A DNA stretch of 11,411 nt from Ruminococcus sp. UBA1780 (GTDB lineage: Bacteria; Bacillota; Clostridia; Oscillospirales; Ruminococcaceae). Shown here one piece after another: positions 1 to 6,509 of the stretch. The translations under genes were made by a program, and so were the position numbers. Where the stretch lies: contig DCGK01000122.1 of the NCBI GenBank assembly GCA_002315235.1, positions 1-11,411 on the forward strand, read 5' to 3'. A model generated the notes under the pieces. It worked only from the letters and a program-made list of their open reading frames with translations. It was not told the DNA's origin and did no database searches. Within the stretch, counting starts at the first letter, position 1. Every line of letters begins with the position of its first letter.

Positions 1-1538
1 GGTGTTGCTGTTGCCGCAGGTGTTGGCTTGTCAGCCGGCTTTGCATCTACTGGCTTTCCGTCAGATGTCTTTCCGCCGTCAAGGTTGCTTCCTTCTGATT
101 TTGCATAATTTGTATAGAAATCGTTAAGTGAGATACCGTTTGTACCAAGAGGAACCTGATGATCAAGACCAATGTACTTGCCTGATTTTGTCTGCCAGAG
201 AGCTTCTTCAAAAAGTTCATACTTTGGCTCATTCCACTTGATTGTTGTTCCTGCGTTCTGGTCAAATCCAAGCATATCCCAGAGTCCGCCTGTATCACCT
301 GAGTTTGTATTGAGGCACCAGAATGTATGGTTGATATGATGCTTAATCATGTAGTCACGGAGAAGTGTCATCCATTTCTGGTTTTCCTTTCCGTCCATAT
401 GACCGCCCCATTCACCTATGAGTTCAGGTGCAATGTCTTCTGCATTGATATATGCCCATGTATCGTACCAGTAGTCGTCAAGAAGTGTCTGTTCTGTAAA
501 GTCCTTGTCAAACCATGTCTGGGCATAAACTGACGGGCCGTAGTCATGTGGTGAGTATACTATCTGGCTTGTTCCGTGTTTAGGCTTGATAGGATATTCT
601 CTTGCACCACGGAAGTTGCCGCCCCACCATGCACCGATGTATGGTGACGGAGTATCGCCTTCGCGCATAACAACACGATCAGGCATTCCCCAGTAATCGC
701 CTTCCTTTGCACCGCTCATTGACTGTTCAACACCTTCAATAAGAATAAGTGCGTTAGGGTTTACTTCAAGAATAGCATCTGCACACTGAGTAGCTGCATA
801 TGCCCAGTTATTTTCATCAGTAGATCCGTCCCACTTAGCAGCCTCCTTGCCTTCCTGACCCTTGCCGTGAGGCTCGTTCTTGAGGTCATAAGCGAGAAGT
901 GTATCGTCATCCTTGTACTTGTCTGCAAGCCATACAAGAGAATCAATCCATACCTTTGTAGTAACGCCTGCCTTGCCGTACCAGAGATTGTAGTTGTGTC
1001 CTGAGTTGTCAGTATGAGGGCTGTGAATATCAATAAACGCCTTGATACCGTACTTCTTGCACTTACCCATAAGGATATCAAAGATTTCCATTGAATTCTT
1101 GAGTTCACCGTCTGCATTTACACAGTCAGGATTAATACGAAATGAGTCGCTGTCCTTGGCAGAAAAGCTGTTTACCTCATTCGGCTTGCCGTTCATCCAT
1201 GAAACGATAAGCTCTGTTGAAATAGGGAAACGGATAATATTGATACCGCGGTCCGAAACTTCCTTAAGCACATCATCCATATCAGCGCTCCAGAGGTAGT
1301 GCGGAACAGCTTCGTTACAGTTGAGCCCGAACCAGTTGGCACCTGTAAGCCATACTTCGTTTCCGTTCATGTCGTAAAGACGGCTTCCCTCTGCATGAAG
1401 CCAGTCGTCATTGTTTGTATCAACTGCAGCTGAAAGCTGAGCGCCTTTGTTAACGCCTGTTGATACCGGTGCGAAACAGAATGAACCTGCAACTGCAAGA
1501 ACACATCCTGCCGCGATAAGCCTCTTAAAAATACTCAT
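1..1538 (-). CDS. Secreted glycoside hydrolase family 5 cellulase, C-terminus cut by window edge
   Basis: Endo-acting beta-glucanase, predicted to hydrolyse cellulose outside the cell. The reading frame is open from ATG at 1538 to the left edge: 512 codons and no stop. The N-terminus (MSIFKRLIAAGCVLAVAGS) is a Sec signal peptide. The catalytic GH5 TIM barrel follows from about residue 45. The acid/base is E222 in the motif LKNEP and the nucleophile is E376 in LIGEWGG. Other typical GH5 residues are H172 (IDIHSPH) and H331/Y333 (SPHDYG). The style fits GH5 subfamily 1, but that assignment is from memory of motifs. From about K495 the chain becomes a Lys/Pro/Ala/Thr linker (KPADKPTPAATAT), so at least one more module, probably a dockerin or a CBM, should lie beyond the window. 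AAAGGA at 1549-1554 supports the chosen start. It has its own promoter and a terminator separates it from the gene upstream. Confidence 0.93.
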   Translation of the reverse strand, partial: MSIFKRLIAAGCVLAVAGSFCFAPVSTGVNKGAQLSAAVDTNNDDWLHAEGSRLYDMNGNEVWLTGANWFGLNCNEAVPHYLWSADMDDVLKEVSDRGINIIRFPISTELIVSWMNGKPNEVNSFSAKDSDSFRINPDCVNADGELKNSMEIFDILMGKCKKYGIKAFIDIHSPHTDNSGHNYNLWYGKAGVTTKVWIDSLVWLADKYKDDDTLLAYDLKNEPHGKGQEGKEAAKWDGSTDENNWAYAATQCADAILEVNPNALILIEGVEQSMSGAKEGDYWGMPDRVVMREGDTPSPYIGAWWGGNFRGAREYPIKPKHGTSQIVYSPHDYGPSVYAQTWFDKDFTEQTLLDDYWYDTWAYINAEDIAPELIGEWGGHMDGKENQKWMTLLRDYMIKHHINHTFWCLNTNSGDTGGLWDMLGFDQNAGTTIKWNEPKYELFEEALWQTKSGKYIGLDHQVPLGTNGISLNDFYTNYAKSEGSNLDGGKTSDGKPVDAKPADKPTPAATAT

Positions 1539-1605
1539 AACAGCATTTTCCTTTCTTTGATTCAAAAATAAAATAATACAACAAAATACCATTTTTCTGA
1601 TTACT

Positions 1606-1635
1606 ATTATACAATGATATTTACTTAAATGTCAA
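1606..1635 (-). promoter_or_regulatory. Consensus sigma-A-type promoter of the GH5 gene
   Basis: Read on the minus strand, TTGACA (1630-1635) is followed after exactly 18 bases by TATAAT (1606-1611). Both hexamers match the vegetative sigma consensus at every position. The predicted transcript starts near 1599 and has a 5' leader of about 60 bases before the ATG at 1538. The region around it is strongly AT-rich. Confidence 0.8.
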
Positions 1636-1711
1636 GGGATATAATTAATTTGAACAAATGCAGAAAATTCAATACCCCTGATTTTATACAATATCATTTA
1701 ATATGTACAAA

Positions 1712-1740
1712 GCCCCACCGGTATACTGTACCGATGGGGC
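1712..1740 (-). terminator. Terminator after the dockerin/beta-helix gene
   Basis: GCCCCA and TGGGGC pair, followed inside by one C/A mismatch and a further CGGTA/TACCG stem around the loop TACTG. On the minus strand the hairpin is followed by TTTGTACATATT, a short and interrupted T run. It lies 20 bases past the stop of the gene ending at 1761 and before the GH5 promoter, so it should separate the two transcription units. The T tract is weak, so read-through is possible. Confidence 0.65.
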
Positions 1741-1760
1741 AAAAATGCAGAAAACATGAA

Positions 1761-3866
1761 TTATTCAGCTACATAAACCTGCTGTGAATCGCCTGTTACA
1801 GGAAGTGCCTTTCCGGCCGGTATTTCCTCACTGACAGTGATTTTTCCGGACGCTGCTGTCTTGCTTCCGACGCTTACCTTTGAAGCCGGCTTGCCTGCAA
1901 GGAAGGAAACAATAAGATTTCCCTTGTCATCCGTAACTGTAATACGGCTGCCCTTCTGAGCTGTCACTGATGAAGAGAATGATGTATCCCATCCGACTTC
2001 AGCTCCGCCCGGCATACCAAATCCGCCGCCGTTTCCTCCGCTCAGTTCAATAAATGTACCTGAAGAGAATGTCTTTGTTCCGTCACAGTCAAATGCTTCA
2101 TTTCCGTTTGAAACCGCAATTGCACCGTCAACAGTTATACTTCCGTTAGAGTCAAATCCGTCATGGTCTCCGTCAGCTGAGCTTACAAAGGCAAAACCGC
2201 CTTTGAGATTAAGCGAATAGTCTCCGCCGCCTCTTCCGAAGCCTCCGCCCTGCATCCATCCGCCAGGACCTGCATTTCCTGAACCGTCAGCACCGCCTGC
2301 TGCATTGTATCCGTCATCATCCGCATACACCAGAACTGTTCCGCTGTTCTGGGTAATATTTTTAGCCTCAATACCTTCATAGCATTTTGAAACATAAATC
2401 ATTACATCATCGTATGTTGTGGATGTTCCAGCACCGATAACAAGATCTGCATCTGAATGAACTGCATCATCAGCTGACTTAATGCTGAGTCTTCCGCCTG
2501 TAATGGTTACGTTTCCGGCACCGTGAATGGCATCATCGGACGAATCAATTGTTATATTACCGCCTGTAATATTAATGGTTCCTGCTGACTTCACAGCCTT
2601 CGCACTCAGATCATCAGGCATTTTGTTTGCATTTCCGTCCATTCCGAATCCGCCGCCGCCAGGCCGGTTTCCTCCCGGTCTGCCGCCCCATCCGCCAGGC
2701 TGCTGATTTTCCGTGCCGCCTGTCTGTGAACCTGATGCTGTGTATGATGAACCTTCGTATGTGTATATATCGATATCGCCTCCGGCAATCTTAACATCGC
2801 TCACGCCCTGGATGCCGTCACCGAATGCCTTAATCCTGACAGTGCCGCCATTGATTATCACCTTGCCCTTGTCCTCATCAGTATCATTTGTTGCCCTGAT
2901 ACCGTCACCGTCAGATGAATTTACTGTAAGCACAAGTCCTGAAAAATCAGTTTCATCCGAATCACCGATTTTGACGCTGTCCTTTCCCCTGATACCATCA
3001 TCAGCCGCATTTACAGTAATATTTCCGTTAAATATCTTCACGCTGTCCTTTGAAACAATACCGTCCCTGTAATTACCGTTTACAGTAAGACTTCCCTTAC
3101 CCTTGATTTTAAGGTCATCCTTTGAGTACACTGCACCGCTGCCGCCGTCAGCATTGGTATATTCATTCTTTCCGTCTGAAATGATGTTTTCAGTGCCCTT
3201 CTTCGCCGTGATTACACATTCATCAGCAACTGAAGCAATATATACAGGTGAATTGTCTGCTGAAGTTATTTCAGCGCCTTCAAGTGAAAGTTCAACCTTT
3301 CCCTCAGGATATTTTTCCTTGTCAACATCAACGATAATCTGACCGTTGTCAAGCTTTCCTGTGATTACATATATACCAGGTTCAGTAACTGTAACCACAC
3401 TTCCCTCTGCCTTAACTCCGCTGCCTTCAGTCTTAACGGAATCTCCGTTAAGCGTAATCATAGTTTCCGTTTTTTCCGGATCAGAAGACGGCTTCTCTGA
3501 AGGAGTATCCGAAGGCTTTTCAGACGGTTCCGCCGGCGGATTGTCTGATGGTTTTTCAGACGGTGAAGCAGCAGGATTCACAAGCTTTTCAGCGAGAAGT
3601 ACTGCATCGATAATGTTTACGTTTCCGTCCCCGTTCATATCAGCGTTTTCATTAGTGATTTTTTCATCCTTTCCGAGCAGATAATTTATCATGGAAACCG
3701 CATCTGCAGATGAAATTACACCGTCCCCGTTCACATCACCCTTTACGGTCTGGCTTTTATCAGCATTCACACCGCATGACTCAGAAAAAAACATATACGA
3801 CGCTGCAAGAGCAAGTGAAAGTGCGCCGCATACCACAGCGCGTGACCTTTTTTCTGTTTTTGTCAT
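1761..3866 (-). CDS. Secreted N-terminal dockerin protein with Cthe_2159-type beta-helix carbohydrate-binding domain
   Basis: 701 residues. Residues 1-35 form a Sec signal (basic MTKTEKRSR, then a hydrophobic stretch). No lipobox is present around C31 (preceded by SES). Residues 42-97 are a type I dockerin with two EF-like loops: D44-N46-D48-D55 and D76-N78-D80-D87. Residues 98-132 form a linker with PSEKPSD repeats. From about 133 to 630 there are about 22-residue turns with recurring DGI or DAIH corners (268-270, 290-292, 321-323, 350-352, 445-448, 467-470, 569-573), as expected for the right-handed beta-helix of the Cthe_2159 family (PF14262, also known as DUF4353). The Clostridium thermocellum founder binds cellulose and acidic polysaccharide and resembles pectate lyases. 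Glycine-rich inserts break the helix at 382-412, 523-549 and 610-621. AAAGAGG at 3874-3880 sits 7 bases before the ATG. It is divergent from the VTC/DUF4956 operon. Lyase activity is possible but not shown. Confidence 0.88.
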   Translation of the reverse strand: MTKTEKRSRAVVCGALSLALAASYMFFSESCGVNADKSQTVKGDVNGDGVISSADAVSMINYLLGKDEKITNENADMNGDGNVNIIDAVLLAEKLVNPAASPSEKPSDNPPAEPSEKPSDTPSEKPSSDPEKTETMITLNGDSVKTEGSGVKAEGSVVTVTEPGIYVITGKLDNGQIIVDVDKEKYPEGKVELSLEGAEITSADNSPVYIASVADECVITAKKGTENIISDGKNEYTNADGGSGAVYSKDDLKIKGKGSLTVNGNYRDGIVSKDSVKIFNGNITVNAADDGIRGKDSVKIGDSDETDFSGLVLTVNSSDGDGIRATNDTDEDKGKVIINGGTVRIKAFGDGIQGVSDVKIAGGDIDIYTYEGSSYTASGSQTGGTENQQPGGWGGRPGGNRPGGGGFGMDGNANKMPDDLSAKAVKSAGTINITGGNITIDSSDDAIHGAGNVTITGGRLSIKSADDAVHSDADLVIGAGTSTTYDDVMIYVSKCYEGIEAKNITQNSGTVLVYADDDGYNAAGGADGSGNAGPGGWMQGGGFGRGGGDYSLNLKGGFAFVSSADGDHDGFDSNGSITVDGAIAVSNGNEAFDCDGTKTFSSGTFIELSGGNGGGFGMPGGAEVGWDTSFSSSVTAQKGSRITVTDDKGNLIVSFLAGKPASKVSVGSKTAASGKITVSEEIPAGKALPVTGDSQQVYVAE
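3471..3563 (-). repeat. PSEKPSD-type linker repeat inside the dockerin protein
   Basis: Residues 102-132 of the 1761-3866 protein contain the heptad PSEKPSD twice, with shortened or altered copies between and after (NPPAEPSEKPSD, TPSEKPSSDP). It is a Pro/Ser/Glu/Lys linker joining the dockerin to the beta-helix, as is common in cellulosomal proteins, where such linkers give flexibility. Confidence 0.8.
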
Positions 3867-4275
3867 AAAAAAACCTCTTTCTTTAACTTAATCTCTGTTT
3901 CATTAACCAGCATTCTCCGTAACCGCAGCCGAAACATTACTGTGAGCGCAATATTCCGGCAGGCATACTGCTCATATTTTGCGGTTTATCGGTCAGATAT
4001 TGCCGGATTTTATTCTTTGTTAAAGTCATTATAGAAATCAATTGTGTCTTTTTTGTTACAAACACGTTAAAGTTTACAGATGTTTACGAAATATTTATCT
4101 CGCTTTCATCACATCGGCTACATTATAGTATAGCACATTATTCGTCAGATTAATCAGATTTTTTAATACTTTAAGATTATTTTAAGAAAAATATTCTAAA
4201 ATTAAATTACAGAAATGGAACGGGAAAAATTGCGGGATTACATATTTTTATCTTATATCTGAAGGAAGTGATTCT
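3867..4275. promoter_or_regulatory. Divergent intergenic region with TTNACA-like repeats
   Basis: This 409-base gap separates two divergent genes and holds no convincing ORF. Candidate minus-strand -10 hexamers TATAAT lie at 4122-4127 and 4028-4033, but neither has a good -35 (the first has CTGACG at 15 bases). A cluster TTACAA (4056), TTAAAG (4067), TTTACA (4073) and TTTACG (4083) lies on the plus strand. A second series, TTTAAG at 4070+100 (4170-4175), TTTAAG at 4181-4186 and TATTCT at 4192-4197, repeats every 11 bases upstream of the VTC gene. These are seen directly; a regulatory role is inference. Confidence 0.45.
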
Positions 4276-5016
4276 ATGGCAATAAGTACTTTTAAGAGAA
4301 AGGAAATCAAATTCATTCTGGATGAAGAACAGTTTCAGACTCTTAATTCCGTACTTACCGAACACATGAACTACGATGAGTACTGTGTCGACGGAAAAGA
4401 ATACGGAATTTACAACGTATACTATGACACACCGGATAATTACCTCATCAGAGAATCTCTCGAGAAGCCTTACTATAAGGAAAAGATAAGACTGCGAAGC
4501 TATGCATCCCCGGCTGCGGAAAATGACAGTGTTTATCTCGAAATCAAGAAAAAAATCGGCGGAATTGTAACCAAAAGAAGAATTTCACTCACGCTCGGAC
4601 AGGCAGATGCATTTCTTACAAAAGGTGAACTTCCGGAAGTACGAAAAGGCAAAAGCGCAGCCAAGGACTATATTCAGAGTCAGGTTCTTAACGAACTGGT
4701 TGTGTTTATGAAAAACTATCCTATTGAACCGAAGCAGTACATAAGCTATCAGAGATCTGCATATTTCGGAAAGGATGACAGCAGCTTCAGACTTACCTTT
4801 GACCGTGCGATTACACAGAGAAGATTTGATGTCAGTCTGGACAAGCCTAACTACGGTACACAGCTTCTCCCGCCGGGTCAGTATCTTATGGAAGTCAAAA
4901 TCGGTGCTTCCATGCCTATGTGGCTCTCTGAACAGCTTGCTGAACTAGGAATTTACAAAACAAGCTTCTCAAAATACGGACGTGCATTCAGGACGTTTGT
5001 AACTCAGACAAGATAA
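4276..5016 (+). CDS. VTC-domain protein, polyphosphate polymerase type (CYTH/TTM superfamily)
   Basis: 246 residues, nearly all one VTC domain (PF09359), the tunnel fold that in yeast Vtc4 makes polyphosphate from ATP. Charged residues that line such tunnels are visible in order: R8-K9-E10-K12 (FKRKEIKF), K70-R72-R74 (KEKIRLRSY), E89 and K91 (YLEIKKK), K100-R101-R102, Y158-R160, D176-R177 (LTFDRA), E206 and K208 (LMEVKIG) and K233 (TSFSKYGRAF). No signal peptide or membrane segment is seen, so it should act in the cytoplasm, probably at the membrane with the DUF4956 partner 22 bases downstream. AAGGAAG at 4262-4268 fixes the start. Whether the bacterial product is polyphosphate, or another phosphate-anhydride activity of the CYTH fold, cannot be told from sequence. 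In Firmicutes such genes are, from general knowledge, often found near DUF4956, CotH-kinase and Cthe_2159-like genes. Confidence 0.9.
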   Translation: MAISTFKRKEIKFILDEEQFQTLNSVLTEHMNYDEYCVDGKEYGIYNVYYDTPDNYLIRESLEKPYYKEKIRLRSYASPAAENDSVYLEIKKKIGGIVTKRRISLTLGQADAFLTKGELPEVRKGKSAAKDYIQSQVLNELVVFMKNYPIEPKQYISYQRSAYFGKDDSSFRLTFDRAITQRRFDVSLDKPNYGTQLLPPGQYLMEVKIGASMPMWLSEQLAELGIYKTSFSKYGRAFRTFVTQTR

Positions 5017-5021
5017 CATTT

Positions 5022-5030
5022 GAAAGGAAG
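5022..5030 (+). promoter_or_regulatory. Ribosome binding site deciding a GTG start
   Basis: GAAAGGAAG lies 8 bases before GTG at 5039-5041. The first in-frame ATG would be residue 18, inside the first membrane segment, and has no comparable site before it, so the GTG start is preferred. Confidence 0.7.
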
Positions 5031-5038
5031 AAAATACA

Positions 5039-5722
5039 GTGTTTAATTCAATATTTGCAGATTCAGGACTTTCCCTGACAACATTTCTCATGGCAACCAT
5101 AAGCTCGGTTATGGCAGGATTTATCATAAGCCTTATTTACCTCATTACAAACAGAAAAGAAGGCTACTCACAGAGCTATGTATGGACTATCATCATGCTT
5201 CCGCCTATCGTTGCAATCGTAATCGCGACAATAGGTGACAACGTTGCAAGCTCACTCAGTCTTGCAGGCGCATTCACTCTGGTACGATTCAGAAGTGCCC
5301 CTGGTGACCCGAAGCAGATTGCATATATATTCTACGCAACAGCAACAGGTCTTATCTGCGGTCTCGGATATATCGGATATGCCTTTATTTTCCTTGCACT
5401 GATTGCAGCAATCATAACTATTCTTTACAGAACAAAATTCGGTGCTCCGACAACAAGCAGCATGACACTCAAAATTGCTATTCCGGAAAATCTTAACTAC
5501 GTTGGTCTGTTTGACAGAACCCTCGACAAGTACTCTTCAGAATGGAGACTCAAGAGAGTTAAGACTACTGAATTCGGTACACTTTTTGAGCTTATCTACA
5601 GTATCGAAATGCACAATACTGCTAACCAGAAGGCATTTATCGATGAGATCAGAACTCTCAACGGTAACCTCAATGTTACACTTGTTCTCTATAAATATGA
5701 TGACAAGGTATACGCTCAGTAA
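5039..5722 (+). CDS. DUF4956 family membrane protein
   Basis: 227 residues, matching DUF4956 (PF16316) by its layout and by the conserved GAFTLVRFRSAPGDP stretch (77-91). Four membrane segments are visible at about 13-37, 48-66, 92-110 and 112-130, followed by a soluble C-terminal domain (138-227). The two arginines (R83, R85) and the GDP motif between segments 2 and 3 are unusual in a membrane context and are likely functional. The function of the family is not known. The gap of 22 bases to the VTC gene and the shared downstream terminator show an operon. By analogy with yeast, where a VTC polymerase domain is fixed to a membrane channel that exports the chain, this protein could be the membrane partner or exporter. 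That is inference. Confidence 0.88.
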   Translation: MFNSIFADSGLSLTTFLMATISSVMAGFIISLIYLITNRKEGYSQSYVWTIIMLPPIVAIVIATIGDNVASSLSLAGAFTLVRFRSAPGDPKQIAYIFYATATGLICGLGYIGYAFIFLALIAAIITILYRTKFGAPTTSSMTLKIAIPENLNYVGLFDRTLDKYSSEWRLKRVKTTEFGTLFELIYSIEMHNTANQKAFIDEIRTLNGNLNVTLVLYKYDDKVYAQ

Positions 5723-5778
5723 TAAATTTTCATCAGCTTTTTACAGTTCCGGGTTGTTATTTTTCTTCTCTAATCCAT

Positions 5779-5822
5779 AAAAAACAGAAGCTTTGCCGTG
5801 TGGCAGAGCTTCTGTTTTTTTC
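5779..5822 (+). terminator. Strong rho-independent terminator of the VTC/DUF4956 operon
   Basis: ACAGAAGCT (5784-5792) pairs with AGCTTCTGT (5807-5815). The stem continues through a T/G wobble into TGCC/GGCA around a GTGT loop, 14 pairs in all. It is followed by seven T on the plus strand and preceded by A's, so it may also stop transcription on the minus strand. Confidence 0.9.
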
Positions 5823-6009
5823 ATCCGCCGCTGTCTCCCATGACAAACGTAAAACAGCCCCGCAGCGGAGTATTTTTTATAAATTATGCATACAGTACAA
5901 AAGCAGCGCCGATATTTTTTGTATAATTACAATTAAAATATTTCATTTAAAGCCGATAAATATTGTGTCGGCGTTTTTCGCCAGTTCAAAGAAAAGATGA
6001 GGGGTTTAT
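5823..6009 (+). promoter_or_regulatory. Leader of the small orphan gene: -10-like TATAAT and short hairpins
   Basis: TATAAT occurs at 5922-5927 but no -35 hexamer is recognisable at 16-19 bases. CCGCTG (5828-5833) and CAGCGG (5863-5868) can pair over a 29-base loop before a T-rich run, and GCCGA (5952-5956) pairs with TCGGC (5968-5972) just before GTTTTT, a weak terminator- or attenuator-like element 32 bases before the ATG at 6010. All are weak; nothing else is seen here. Confidence 0.3.
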
Positions 6010-6294
6010 ATGTTTAATTTTGAAAAATCAGAAAATTTCACAGCAGATGAAAGAGAAACCGTATACCGCATTCAGAAGTATGTTGATGAAAACAAGGGAA
6101 ATCTTAAGCTCGACCTTGCTGAGGTCGAACTGATCAGATACGATGACGGAAAGCTTGCGTTAAAATATTCTGTGGATAAGGTAATTTTCGCAGTTTCTGA
6201 AGGGGTTTCATCAGACACATTCGAATTCCTTGACCTTAACGGAAATGCAGGTCTTGTGGATACTCTCAGTGAATACGCAGAAATGATTGCATAA
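6010..6294 (+). CDS. Small conserved-looking hypothetical protein, 94 residues
   Basis: I do not recognise the family. The protein (MFNFEKSENFTADERETVYR...) is acidic, has no signal peptide and no membrane segment, and has no Cys. It looks like a small alpha/beta cytoplasmic protein: an N-terminal helix (about 13-28), a strand region (LKLDLAEVELIRYDDGKLALKYSVDK split around residues 32-57) and a C-terminal helix (about 80-93). It is judged real because GAGGGG lies 5 bases before the ATG, codon use matches the neighbours, and a clear terminator follows 20 bases after the stop. It stands alone between the VTC/DUF4956 operon terminator and the GH97 promoter, so it is its own transcription unit. 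Confidence 0.75.
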   Translation: MFNFEKSENFTADERETVYRIQKYVDENKGNLKLDLAEVELIRYDDGKLALKYSVDKVIFAVSEGVSSDTFEFLDLNGNAGLVDTLSEYAEMIA

Positions 6295-6314
6295 CTTCAT
6301 AATAATAAAAATAT

Positions 6315-6361
6315 AAAGCGAAATGAGGATCTGTGAATTCAGTTCCTCATTCTGCTTTTTA
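6315..6361 (+). terminator. Terminator of the small orphan gene
   Basis: AATGAGGA (6322-6329) pairs with TCCTCATT (6344-6351). The outer arm AAAGC/GCTTT and the inner arm CTG/CAG extend it, and TTTTT follows. It lies about 20 bases after the stop codon at 6294. Confidence 0.82.
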
Positions 6362-6395
6362 TCAGCAGCATTTTTACAAAATATTGCGTATACTA

Positions 6396-6424
6396 TTGAT
6401 AACGTCACGGTATTGTGATATAAT
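6396..6424 (+). promoter_or_regulatory. Upstream promoter (P1) of the GH97 gene
   Basis: TTGATA (6396-6401) and TATAAT (6419-6424) are separated by exactly 17 bases; five of six and six of six positions match consensus. The start would be near 6431, giving a leader of about 80 bases that contains the inverted repeat 6437-6464. Confidence 0.75.
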
Positions 6425-6436
6425 ATTACTATCGAT

Positions 6437-6464
6437 TGTGGATGATTTTTAGACAACATCCACA
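6437..6464 (+). promoter_or_regulatory. Perfect 8-base inverted repeat, candidate operator or leader hairpin
   Basis: TGTGGATG (6437-6444) and CATCCACA (6457-6464) are perfect inverted repeats with a 12-base spacer, so the half-site centres are 20 bases apart, about two helical turns. The repeat starts just after the predicted P1 start and overlaps the -35 and spacer of P2. There is no T run after it, so it is not a terminator. A repressor or activator site is the likely reading; an RNA hairpin in the P1 leader is the alternative. Confidence 0.55.
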
Positions 6465-6477
6465 GTAATTGTATAAT
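6450..6477 (+). promoter_or_regulatory. Possible downstream promoter (P2) of the GH97 gene
   Basis: TAGACA (6450-6455, five of six) and TATAAT (6472-6477, six of six) are 16 bases apart. The -10 lies in a 17-base AT palindrome, GTATAAT-ATA-ATTATAC (6471-6487). The start would be near 6484, only about 26 bases before the ATG, with AGAAGGA (6498-6504) as the ribosome binding site. Confidence 0.45.
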
Positions 6478-6509
6478 ATAATTATACTGCTTATGAAAGA
6501 AGGATTAGT

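Noticed and set aside
3774..3776. Cys31 as a possible lipoprotein lipid-attachment site in the dockerin/beta-helix protein
   Set aside because: The residues before it are S-E-S, which does not match a lipobox ([LVI][ASTVI][GAS]C); a plain secreted protein is more likely.
2713..3891. Chain of plus-strand open frames opposite the dockerin/beta-helix gene
   Set aside because: They are antisense shadows, rich in Ser/Pro/Phe, produced by the codon use of the real minus-strand gene.
5800..6000. Open frame of 66 codons on the plus strand
   Set aside because: It starts inside the terminator of the VTC/DUF4956 operon, has no ribosome binding site and an amino acid composition typical of AT-rich non-coding DNA.
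6211..6459. Open frame of 82 codons on the minus strand
   Set aside because: It overlaps the end of the small orphan gene, a terminator and the GH97 promoter; no ribosome binding site or known motif supports it.
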